Origin: Oscillospiraceae bacterium
GTDB taxonomy: Bacteria; Bacillota; Clostridia; Oscillospirales; Ruminococcaceae
Reading direction: 5' to 3'
Assembly (NCBI GenBank): GCA_017828935.1
Contig: JAGAUG010000071.1
Location: 1-5,280 of the forward strand
DNA length: 5,280 bases
Positions 1-5,280 of this stretch are shown here, piece by piece. Within the stretch, counting starts at the first letter, position 1. Each line of letters opens with the position of its first letter. The position numbers and the translations under genes were made by a program. Under the pieces are notes generated by a model. The model saw nothing but the letters and a program-made list of their open reading frames with translations, was not told where the DNA came from and ran no database searches.

Positions 1-25
1 AATAAATTAAAATAAATTAAAATAA
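1..25. repeat. period-10 AT tandem repeat upstream of asnS
   Basis: The unit AATAAATTAA occurs twice exactly (1-10, 11-20) and continues for five more bases (21-25), giving about 2.5 copies. It consists only of A and T, ends just upstream of the asnS ribosome binding site, and may extend left of the window. A-tracts spaced 10 bp apart are in helical phase, so intrinsic curvature is possible, but no function can be read from it. Chance slippage in AT-rich spacer DNA is the simplest explanation. Confidence 0.6.
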
Positions 26-34
26 TTTATAAAT

Positions 35-40
35 AGGGGG
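35..40 (+). promoter_or_regulatory. Shine-Dalgarno site of asnS (decides TTG start)
   Basis: AGGGGG, continuing as GGTAG, is the only G-rich run in the AT-only spacer and ends 8 nt before the TTG at 49. That spacing is ideal and supports TTG as the true start. There is no in-frame ATG near the N-terminus that could replace it without cutting into the conserved OB-fold. Confidence 0.85.
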
Positions 41-48
41 TAGATATT

Positions 49-1443
49 TTGAAAAGATTAGAAATAAAAGATTTAGTAAAAAATTATGAAAGTCTTGCTA
101 ATAAAGAAGTTGTTATTTGTGGTTGGGTAAAGACGATTAGAGACAGTAAGTCTATTGGATTTATTGAGCTTAATGACGGAAGTTGTTTTAAAGGAATTCA
201 AGTAATTGCGCTAGAAGAGAAGTTAGAAAATTTTAAAGATATAATTAAACAAAATGTCGGAGCTGCTTTGATTGTTACAGGAAAAGTTGTTGTTACGCCT
301 TCGGCGAAACAACCGTTTGAGATAAGTGCTTGTGAAGTCAAGATAGAAGGGACGTCTTCGCCTAATTATCCTCTTCAGAAAAAAAGACATTCTCTTGAAT
401 ATCTAAGAAGTATTTCTTATCTTAGGCCGAGAACCAATACGTTTAGTGCTTTATATCGTGTTAGATCTGTTGCGGCCTTCGCTTTTCACAAGTTTTTTAA
501 CGAAAGAGGATTTGTTTACGCACACACGCCAATAATTACAGGAAGCGACTGTGAAGGAGCTGGCGAGATGTTTAGAGTAACGACTTTAGACGACAAAAAT
601 CCGCCATTAAATAAAGACGGCGAAGTTGACTATAGTCAAGATTTTTTTGGAAAGCTAACTAGCCTAACTGTTTCTGGTCAGCTAGAAGGCGAATGTATGG
701 CTCTTGCGTTTGGAAAGATATATACTTTTGGTCCGACTTTTAGAGCTGAAAATTCTAATACAGCGCGTCATGCGGCCGAATTTTGGATGATTGAGCCGGA
801 GATTGCGTTTGCGGATCTTAGCGACGATATGAAACTAGCTGAAGATATGATGAAATTCGCTATAAAATACGTTCTTGAAAACTGTCCGGACGAAATTAAA
901 TTTTTTAATGATTTTTATGATAAAGAGCTAATCGAAAGACTAAATTTTGTTGCAAATTCTGATTTCGGAAAAGTAACTTATACAGAAGCTATCGAGATTC
1001 TTGAGAAAAATAAAGATATTTTTGAATATCCTGTTTATTGGGGATGTGATCTTCAAACTGAACACGAGAGATATTTAACAGAAAAAATATTTAAAAAACC
1101 GGTATTTGTTATTGACTACCCAAAAGAAATAAAGGCGTTCTATATGAAATTAAACGACGATAATAAAACTGTTGCTGCGATGGATCTTCTTGTTCCTGGA
1201 GTTGGTGAGATTATCGGAGGAAGCCAAAGAGAAGATAGATATGACGTTTTAAAATCTAAGATGCAAGAGATGGGGATAGAACTTGAAAATTATTCGTGGT
1301 ATTTAGATCTTAGAAAATACGGCGGAACTTCTCACGCAGGATTTGGACTCGGCTTTGAAAGATTTATTATGTATGTAACAGGAATTTCTAATATTAGAGA
1401 TGTTTTACCGTTCCCGAGGACGGTCGGTACGGCTAAATTTTAA
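49..1443 (+). CDS. asnS: asparaginyl-tRNA synthetase (AsnRS), class IIb
   Basis: This cytoplasmic enzyme activates asparagine with ATP and attaches it to tRNA(Asn). The 464-residue protein is complete and matches the long bacterial AsnRS form (E. coli is about 466). An N-terminal OB-fold anticodon-binding domain spans about residues 18-110, with GWVKTIRDSK and GFIELNDGS strands. The class II catalytic core follows. Motif 1 is at 146-164 with invariant Pro161. The SGQLEGE loop is at 209-215. Motif 2 is at 231-251 (FRAENSN, Arg232, then RHAAEFWMIEPE). Motif 3 is GLGFER at 433-438 with Arg438. The ending PFPRTVGTAKF is typical of the family. AsnRS rather than AspRS or LysRS is supported by the FRAENSNTARH form of motif 2 and the C-terminal signature. 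The start is TTG with a strong Shine-Dalgarno site 8 nt upstream. The gene is followed after 47 nt by mfd with no terminator, so the two are probably co-transcribed. No T-box is visible, but only 48 nt of upstream sequence is present. Confidence 0.98.
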   Translation: MKRLEIKDLVKNYESLANKEVVICGWVKTIRDSKSIGFIELNDGSCFKGIQVIALEEKLENFKDIIKQNVGAALIVTGKVVVTPSAKQPFEISACEVKIEGTSSPNYPLQKKRHSLEYLRSISYLRPRTNTFSALYRVRSVAAFAFHKFFNERGFVYAHTPIITGSDCEGAGEMFRVTTLDDKNPPLNKDGEVDYSQDFFGKLTSLTVSGQLEGECMALAFGKIYTFGPTFRAENSNTARHAAEFWMIEPEIAFADLSDDMKLAEDMMKFAIKYVLENCPDEIKFFNDFYDKELIERLNFVANSDFGKVTYTEAIEILEKNKDIFEYPVYWGCDLQTEHERYLTEKIFKKPVFVIDYPKEIKAFYMKLNDDNKTVAAMDLLVPGVGEIIGGSQREDRYDVLKSKMQEMGIELENYSWYLDLRKYGGTSHAGFGLGFERFIMYVTGISNIRDVLPFPRTVGTAKF

Positions 1444-1463
1444 ATATTATAAAATATTATAAA
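1442..1463. repeat. period-10 AT tandem repeat in the asnS-mfd gap
   Basis: AAATATTATA is repeated with a 10-bp period (1442-1451, 1452-1461, plus two more bases), starting within the asnS stop codon. It contains two TATAAA hexamers (1448-1453, 1458-1463), but neither has a recognisable -35 hexamer 16-18 nt upstream. I therefore do not call a promoter. The 47-nt gap has no hairpin with a T-tract, so read-through from asnS into mfd is expected. Confidence 0.5.
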
Positions 1464-1490
1464 TTTATAGATTGAGATTTTGATTAAGTT

Positions 1491-4400
1491 ATGATTGATT
1501 TTTCTAATGTATTATTAAAGACAAAGTTTTATAATAAATTAGAGACAGCTATTAAAGACGATATGAGAAACATTGTGGTAGATAACACTTCTGTTACTCA
1601 TATCGCTTTTATGGCTTCTTTAGTTTATCAAAAATTAAATAAAAATATTGTTATTATAGCGCCAGACGAAGTTTCAGGTTCTAAATTTGTAAGCGATATT
1701 AATAAAATATTAAACCAAGAAATAGCGGTTTTATTCAAATCTAGAGATATTATTCTTAGAAATATAGAAACCAGCTCTTTGGAATATGAACACCAAAGAT
1801 TAAATTTATTATATAAATTATTAAATAAAAATAATATTAATATTATAGTAGCTACTATAGAGTCGTTGCAGCAATACTTGATGAGCCCTGATAAATATAA
1901 AGATTTAGTTTTTAATTTTAAAATCGGTCAAATAATTAAGATAGATGATTTATCTAAAAAATTAGTTTCGATAGGATTTGTTAAGAGAGATCAAGTCGAC
2001 GGAGTTGGTCAATTTTCGGTTAGGGGCGAGATAGTCGATATATTTCCGCCAAATTTAGAAAGTCCTGTTAGAATCGATTTTTGGGACGACGAAATCGATA
2101 ATATTTTTTTATTTGATCTTATTTCTCAAAGAAAGATAGATAATAAAATCGATAGTATTTTTATTTCGCCGGCGAGAGAAGTTTTATTAGATAATATAGA
2201 TAATATAATAAATAAATTAAATATTTTAAAAAATAAAGTTAGAGACGAAAAAGTAAAACAAAATATAGAGCAAGATATCGAGAAAATAAATAATAATATT
2301 ATAATAGACAATATAGATAAATATATTTCGATGATTTTCGAAGAAAAAAATTTTATAATTGATTATTTAGATGATCCAGTTGTTTTTTTAGCTGATTACG
2401 ATAATATAGTTAAAGCTAGCGACAGTGTTTGGTGGCACTATATCGAAGAAATAAAAGAGCTCACAGAAGAAAATATTTTGACAAAAGAATTTGGATCTCA
2501 TATTTTGTCTTTTGATTTAATACAAGATAAATTAAAAAAACATATAGTAATATATAATAATATGTTTGATAATTCAAGAAAATTTTTAAAAAAATTTGAA
2601 GAAGATAAAAAGACGGAAGTTATAAATTGTTATCAAAAAGAGCTGTCGCCTTGGGTTGGAAATTTAGATTTATTAAAAAGCGATCTTGAATATTATATAA
2701 AAAATAAATTTAAAGTTTTTGTTTTAGCTGGATCTGAAATTTTTACTAAGAATTTAATTAAAGATTTAGATATAAAAAATAATAATATTATTATTTCTAG
2801 TGGGTCGCTTTCTTCTGGAGTTGAATATTATTTAGATAAGATAGCTATTATAACGATTATTTCGTCTTTGGATTCAAATAAAGAAAACAAAAAAGAAAGT
2901 AGAGTTAAAAAATACAAAAAAAAGGCCGGAGAGATGGCGATTAATAGTCTCGAAGATATAAAAATAGGCGACTACGTCGTTCATATTAATCACGGGATAG
3001 GTCTTTTTGACGGAATAAATAAATTAGAAGTTGACGGCGTAATTAAAGACTATATAAAAATAAAATATTTGGGTTCAGATAGTTTATATGTTCCGGTTAC
3101 TCAACTCGATCTTGTTTCGAAATATATCGGCAACAAAGAAGATAAAATAATAAAAATAAATAAATTAGGAGATCTAGATTGGCAAAAAAAGAGACATAAC
3201 GTAAAAAAAGCTGTTAAAGATATAGCTAAAGATTTAATAAAACTTCAATCAGAAAGATTAAATTCAAGAGGCTTTGAATTTAGTAAAGATACTGATTGGC
3301 AACGTCAATTTGAAGACGAATTTGAATATCAAGAAACAGACGCACAAATAAGATGTATAGAAGAAATAAAAAAAGATATGGAAAGTTCTTACCCGATGGA
3401 TCGGCTTCTTTGTGGCGACGTCGGAGTTGGAAAGACAGAAGTGGCGCTCAGGATGGCGTTTAAAGCAGTGATGGACAGTAAACAAGTAGCGATTTTAACC
3501 CCGACGACTATTTTAAGTTGGCAACATTATAATACTATTATTTCGAGATTAAAAGACTTTGAAATAAAAGTCGAAATATTATCGAGACTAAAGACTCCAA
3601 AGCAACAAAAAGAAATTATAAAAAAATTAAAATCCGGAGAGATCGAAATAATAGTTGGAACCCATAGATTATTACAAAAAGATGTTGAATTTAAAGATTT
3701 AGGGTTAATTATAATAGACGAAGAACAACGCTTTGGAGTTACTGATAAAGAGAAGCTAAAAAAACTTAAAAACAATGTTGATGTGTTAACTTTATCGGCT
3801 ACTCCGATTCCGAGGACTTTAAATATGGCGATGAGCGGAGTTAAAGATATGTCGGTTATAGACGAAACTCCTCAAAATAGATTTCCAGTTCAAACATATG
3901 TTTTAGAGTACGACGATAATATAATTATTTCGGCGATCAAAAAAGAAATCAAAAGAAACGGGATGGTATTTTATCTTCACAATAGAGTCGAAACGATTGA
4001 ACAGACGGCTATAAAATTAAAAAGACTGATTCCAGGACTTAGAGTCGTTACAGCTCACGGAAAGATGTCTCAAAACGAGCTAACAAAAATTTGGTCTGAG
4101 CTTTTAAACCACGAAGCTGATGTCTTAGTTTGTACGACTATAATAGAAACAGGTATAGACATTCCGTTTTGTAATACTTTAATTGTCGAGCGGGCTGACA
4201 AGATGGGGCTTTCTCAACTTCACCAGCTTCGGGGTAGAATTGGTAGGTCTGATAAGAGGGCGTTCGCTTATATGACGTTTCCAAAAGAAAAGATTTTATC
4301 TGAAGCTTCGGCTAAGAGACTTAGCGCGATTAAAGAGTTTACAAAGTTCGGAGCTGGATTTAAAATCGCGATGAGAGATTTAGAAATTCGTGGCGCTGGA

Positions 4401-4943
4401 AATATACTTGGAGCGCAACAACATGGACACATCGACTCTGTTGGGTACGATATGTATGTAAAATTATTATCTGAAGCGGTTGCAGAAGAAAAAGGTCAAA
4501 CGCCGGATTTTTTAGTTTCAGAGAAGTGTGTTATAGATATAAAAACGACGGCGTACTTACCAGAAGAATATATTTCTAATATATCAAATAGAATTGATAT
4601 ATATAAAAAAATAGCGATGATAAAAACAAACGAAGACTACGACGATCTTTTAGACGAGCTAATCGATAGGTTTGGGACTCCTCCGGCCGAAGTTGTTGGG
4701 CTTCTTAATATAAGTTTAGCTCGGAACTTAGCGATCAAAAATAATATAAGCGAAATATCTCAAAAACAAGATTATATATATATTTATCAAGAACCGATAA
4801 ATTTGGAGTTTATTAATAAGATTTCTGATAAATATAAAAATAATATTATTATTAATTTCGAGTCTTCGCCTTCGATTAAGATTAAAATTAATAATAATCA
4901 AAACAGTTTATTTTTAATTAATGAAATTTTGTCTTTAACTTAA
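1491..4943 (+). CDS. mfd: transcription-repair coupling factor Mfd
   Basis: Mfd is a cytoplasmic double-stranded DNA translocase that pushes or removes RNA polymerase stalled at lesions and recruits UvrA for nucleotide excision repair. The 1150-residue protein is full length (E. coli 1148). The N-terminal UvrB-like module (about 1-330) carries the conserved FSVRGEIVDIFPP strand at 175-187 and lacks a Walker A motif, as expected. A lysine-rich linker leads to the CarD-like RNA-polymerase-interacting domain (about 486-550; GDYVVHINHGIG at 493-504, LYVPVTQLDL at 532-541). The helicase motor has Walker A GDVGVGKT at 642-649, DEEQ at 743-746, SAT at 769-771 and QLHQLRGRIGR at 909-919. The TRG translocation motif follows, with Arg967 and Gln977 aligning with E. 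coli Arg953 and Gln963. The C-terminal regulatory domain covers about 1014-1110. ATG is the most upstream start, because an in-frame TAA lies at 1485-1487. No good Shine-Dalgarno site precedes it. Residues about 210-480 are very rich in Ile, Asn and Lys. Confidence 0.98.
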   Translation: MIDFSNVLLKTKFYNKLETAIKDDMRNIVVDNTSVTHIAFMASLVYQKLNKNIVIIAPDEVSGSKFVSDINKILNQEIAVLFKSRDIILRNIETSSLEYEHQRLNLLYKLLNKNNINIIVATIESLQQYLMSPDKYKDLVFNFKIGQIIKIDDLSKKLVSIGFVKRDQVDGVGQFSVRGEIVDIFPPNLESPVRIDFWDDEIDNIFLFDLISQRKIDNKIDSIFISPAREVLLDNIDNIINKLNILKNKVRDEKVKQNIEQDIEKINNNIIIDNIDKYISMIFEEKNFIIDYLDDPVVFLADYDNIVKASDSVWWHYIEEIKELTEENILTKEFGSHILSFDLIQDKLKKHIVIYNNMFDNSRKFLKKFEEDKKTEVINCYQKELSPWVGNLDLLKSDLEYYIKNKFKVFVLAGSEIFTKNLIKDLDIKNNNIIISSGSLSSGVEYYLDKIAIITIISSLDSNKENKKESRVKKYKKKAGEMAINSLEDIKIGDYVVHINHGIGLFDGINKLEVDGVIKDYIKIKYLGSDSLYVPVTQLDLVSKYIGNKEDKIIKINKLGDLDWQKKRHNVKKAVKDIAKDLIKLQSERLNSRGFEFSKDTDWQRQFEDEFEYQETDAQIRCIEEIKKDMESSYPMDRLLCGDVGVGKTEVALRMAFKAVMDSKQVAILTPTTILSWQHYNTIISRLKDFEIKVEILSRLKTPKQQKEIIKKLKSGEIEIIVGTHRLLQKDVEFKDLGLIIIDEEQRFGVTDKEKLKKLKNNVDVLTLSATPIPRTLNMAMSGVKDMSVIDETPQNRFPVQTYVLEYDDNIIISAIKKEIKRNGMVFYLHNRVETIEQTAIKLKRLIPGLRVVTAHGKMSQNELTKIWSELLNHEADVLVCTTIIETGIDIPFCNTLIVERADKMGLSQLHQLRGRIGRSDKRAFAYMTFPKEKILSEASAKRLSAIKEFTKFGAGFKIAMRDLEIRGAGNILGAQQHGHIDSVGYDMYVKLLSEAVAEEKGQTPDFLVSEKCVIDIKTTAYLPEEYISNISNRIDIYKKIAMIKTNEDYDDLLDELIDRFGTPPAEVVGLLNISLARNLAIKNNISEISQKQDYIYIYQEPINLEFINKISDKYKNNIIINFESSPSIKIKINNNQNSLFLINEILSLT

Positions 4944-4959
4944 TAAACAAAATTTTATA

Positions 4960-4995
4960 TAGATAGTATAAGTTTTTTTATACTATCTAATTTTT
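4960..4995 (+). terminator. intrinsic terminator after mfd
   Basis: AGATAGTATA (4961-4970) is perfectly complementary to TATACTATCT (4979-4988). The stem extends by T4960-A4989 on the outside and A4971-T4978 on the inside, giving 12 bp closed by a 6-nt loop. TTTTT at 4991-4995 forms the U-tract. The hairpin starts 17 nt after the mfd stop codon. The stem has few G-C pairs, which is unusual but in keeping with the base composition of the region. The tract on the opposite strand is weak, so I call it for the + strand only. Confidence 0.8.
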
Positions 4996-5041
4996 AGGTT
5001 TCAAATACAAAAATTCACTAAAAAAATTTTTATAAAAACAC

Positions 5042-5070
5042 TTGATTTATAATAAAAAATATATTATAAT
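5042..5070 (+). promoter_or_regulatory. SigA/sigma-70-type promoter after the mfd terminator
   Basis: A -35 hexamer TTGATT (5042-5047) is followed by a 17-nt spacer and a perfect -10 hexamer TATAAT (5065-5070). A/T-tracts at about 5018-5040 lie where an UP element would be. Transcription is expected to start near A5078. The position directly after a terminator and about 200 nt before a Shine-Dalgarno site fits a promoter for the next gene. In AT-rich DNA TATAAT alone is cheap, but the combination of both hexamers, exact spacing and context is persuasive. Confidence 0.75.
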
Positions 5071-5134
5071 AAATATTAGAATAAGCCTAGTCCTCAAGAA
5101 ATCTATTATCAGCCCAGCTCAATTATAAATTTTG

Positions 5135-5180
5135 TCTCCCTTGAGATCAAGGGAGAAGGCGCGAAGCGCCAGAGGGATTC
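5135..5180. repeat. G+C-rich double-hairpin, palindromic interspersed-repeat-like element
   Basis: Arm TCTCCCTTGA (5135-5144) pairs perfectly with TCAAGGGAGA (5147-5156) around a 2-nt centre. One base later GGCGC (5158-5162) pairs with GCGCC (5166-5170) around GAA, and AGAGGGATTC (5171-5180) follows. The G+C content stands out sharply from the surrounding AT DNA. From memory, the pattern (CTCCCTT hairpin, short GC hairpin, GAGGGATTC end) belongs to a class of short non-coding repeats dispersed in many gut Firmicutes and other bacteria. It encodes no protein and has no transposase nearby, so it would be a REP-like or MITE-like element moved in trans. Only one copy is in this window, so repetition cannot be confirmed here. 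Neither hairpin has an adjacent T-tract, so it is not a classic terminator. Confidence 0.6.
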
Positions 5181-5183
5181 ATA

Positions 5184-5211
5184 TTTTATATAATTTTTTT
5201 AATATATAAAA
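5184..5211. other. AT-only stem-loop in the leader
   Basis: TTTTATATA (5184-5192) is the exact reverse complement of TATATAAAA (5203-5211), with a 10-nt loop containing seven T. Nine A-T pairs with a large loop would be a weak structure, and such inverted repeats arise easily by chance in this composition. It lies between the G+C-rich double hairpin and the palindrome at 5228-5241. Confidence 0.3.
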
Positions 5212-5227
5212 AAATATTAAAAATTAT

Positions 5228-5241
5228 TCCCTACATAGGGA
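5228..5241. promoter_or_regulatory. 14-bp palindrome TCCCTACATAGGGA
   Basis: TCCCTA (5228-5233) and TAGGGA (5236-5241) are perfect inverted repeats around CA, located 26 nt before the Shine-Dalgarno site at the window edge. It could be a small RNA hairpin in the leader or a binding site for a dimeric regulator. It also shares the GGGAG/CTCCC theme of the 5135-5156 hairpin and could be a remnant of a related repeat. The sequence alone does not decide between these. Confidence 0.4.
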
Positions 5242-5267
5242 GCCAAAAAAATTTTAATTTTTAATTC

Positions 5268-5272
5268 AGGAG
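5268..5272 (+). promoter_or_regulatory. Shine-Dalgarno site of a gene starting at the right edge
   Basis: AGGAG sits in the context TTCAGGAGTGTGAAAT. The window ends in AT, so an ATG at 5279-5281 would be complete if the next base is G, with an ideal 6-nt spacing. The in-window GTG at 5274-5276 lies only 1 nt after the site and is too close to be the start. The product cannot be identified because no coding sequence is present. Confidence 0.55.
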
Positions 5273-5280
5273 TGTGAAAT

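Larger units (their letters stand above)
5078..5278 (+). promoter_or_regulatory. long 5' leader of the downstream gene (or a small RNA)
   Basis: This is the predicted transcript from the 5042-5070 promoter to the Shine-Dalgarno site at the right edge, about 200 nt. It contains no ATG on the + strand and no credible reading frame. The first part (5079-5120) is less AT-rich than the flanks and C-rich, with a loose direct repeat (AGCCTAGTC at 5084-5092, AGCCCAGCTC at 5111-5120). Next come the double hairpin at 5135-5170, an AT-only stem at 5184-5211 and a palindrome at 5228-5241. I compared it by eye with the common riboswitch, T-box, 6S and SRP RNA signatures I remember and recognised none. No hairpin is followed directly by a U-tract, so a separate short RNA is less likely than a leader. 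Confidence 0.45.

Noticed and set aside
28..33. TATAAA as a -10 box for asnS
   Set aside because: It would place the transcript start at about position 40, inside the Shine-Dalgarno site, leaving no functional leader. The real promoter is probably left of the window.
1448..1463. TATAAA hexamers as an mfd promoter
   Set aside because: They come from an AT tandem repeat, and the positions 17 nt upstream (around 1425-1430 and 1435-1440) read CGGTAC and AAATTT, not -35 hexamers.
2126..2311. Open frame of 61 codons on the - strand
   Set aside because: It lies wholly inside mfd on the opposite strand, has a Ser/Ile/Phe/Leu-rich composition expected from the antisense of AT-rich coding DNA, and shows no recognisable domain.
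3264..3775. Two open frames (73 and 82 codons) on the - strand
   Set aside because: Both are antisense to the conserved Mfd motor, whose Walker A and DEEQ motifs are read on the + strand. They show no family resemblance.
4771..4787. TA dinucleotide run in mfd as a microsatellite or frameshift site
   Set aside because: The run codes for alternating Tyr-Ile in an intact frame and is expected from the AT bias.
5135..5170. CRISPR repeat or attachment site
   Set aside because: There is a single copy with no spacers, no cas genes, no integrase and no duplicated flank. The double-hairpin form fits a REP-like element better.
5148..5182. Short - strand reading frame starting at ATG 5182
   Set aside because: It has only 11 codons before a stop, lies within the palindromic element and has no Shine-Dalgarno site.
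5158..5200. GGCGC-GAA-GCGCC hairpin plus T-run as an intrinsic terminator
   Set aside because: The T-run (5194-5200) is 23 nt beyond the stem, too far for intrinsic termination. The opposite strand also lacks a T-tract next to the hairpins.

Overview
The window is a strongly AT-rich bacterial stretch with two complete housekeeping genes on the + strand, followed by a gene-free region full of signals. The first gene is asnS (asparaginyl-tRNA synthetase, TTG start at 49). The second is mfd (transcription-repair coupling factor, ATG at 1491). Both read as intact and full length. They use the standard bacterial code: TGG codes Trp and there are no internal TGA codons. From memory, the AsnRS resembles the long E. 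coli/clostridial form (for example the PLQKKRHS and SGQLEGE stretches), and the Mfd C-terminal half (HGHIDSVGYDMY) is closer to Firmicutes than to proteobacteria. This suggests a low-GC Bacillota, probably a Clostridia-like lineage. That assignment is an inference from sequence flavour only.

Layout: 1-48 is the end of an upstream spacer, with a period-10 AT tandem repeat and a strong Shine-Dalgarno site. 49-1443 is asnS. 1444-1490 is a short AT-only-looking gap with a second period-10 repeat, no terminator and no convincing promoter, so asnS and mfd are probably co-transcribed. 1491-4943 is mfd. 4960-4995 is an AT-rich intrinsic terminator that closes the unit.

The last 337 bases (4944-5280) hold no gene on either strand. 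After the terminator comes a near-consensus SigA/sigma-70 promoter (TTGATT, 17-nt spacer, TATAAT) with an A/T-tract upstream. It would start a transcript near 5078 that runs about 200 nt to a Shine-Dalgarno site (AGGAG, 5268-5272) at the right edge, where the next gene probably begins. Inside this leader is a compact double hairpin (5135-5170, followed by AGAGGGATTC). It is far richer in G+C than its surroundings and resembles a class of short palindromic interspersed repeats seen in many gut bacteria. A 14-bp palindrome (5228-5241) lies closer to the presumed next gene.

The two genes share no pathway: asnS charges tRNA(Asn) for translation, and mfd clears stalled RNA polymerase and recruits UvrA for repair. 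I see no new defence or mobile system here. The part most worth a second look is the 5042-5280 leader with its embedded repeat.
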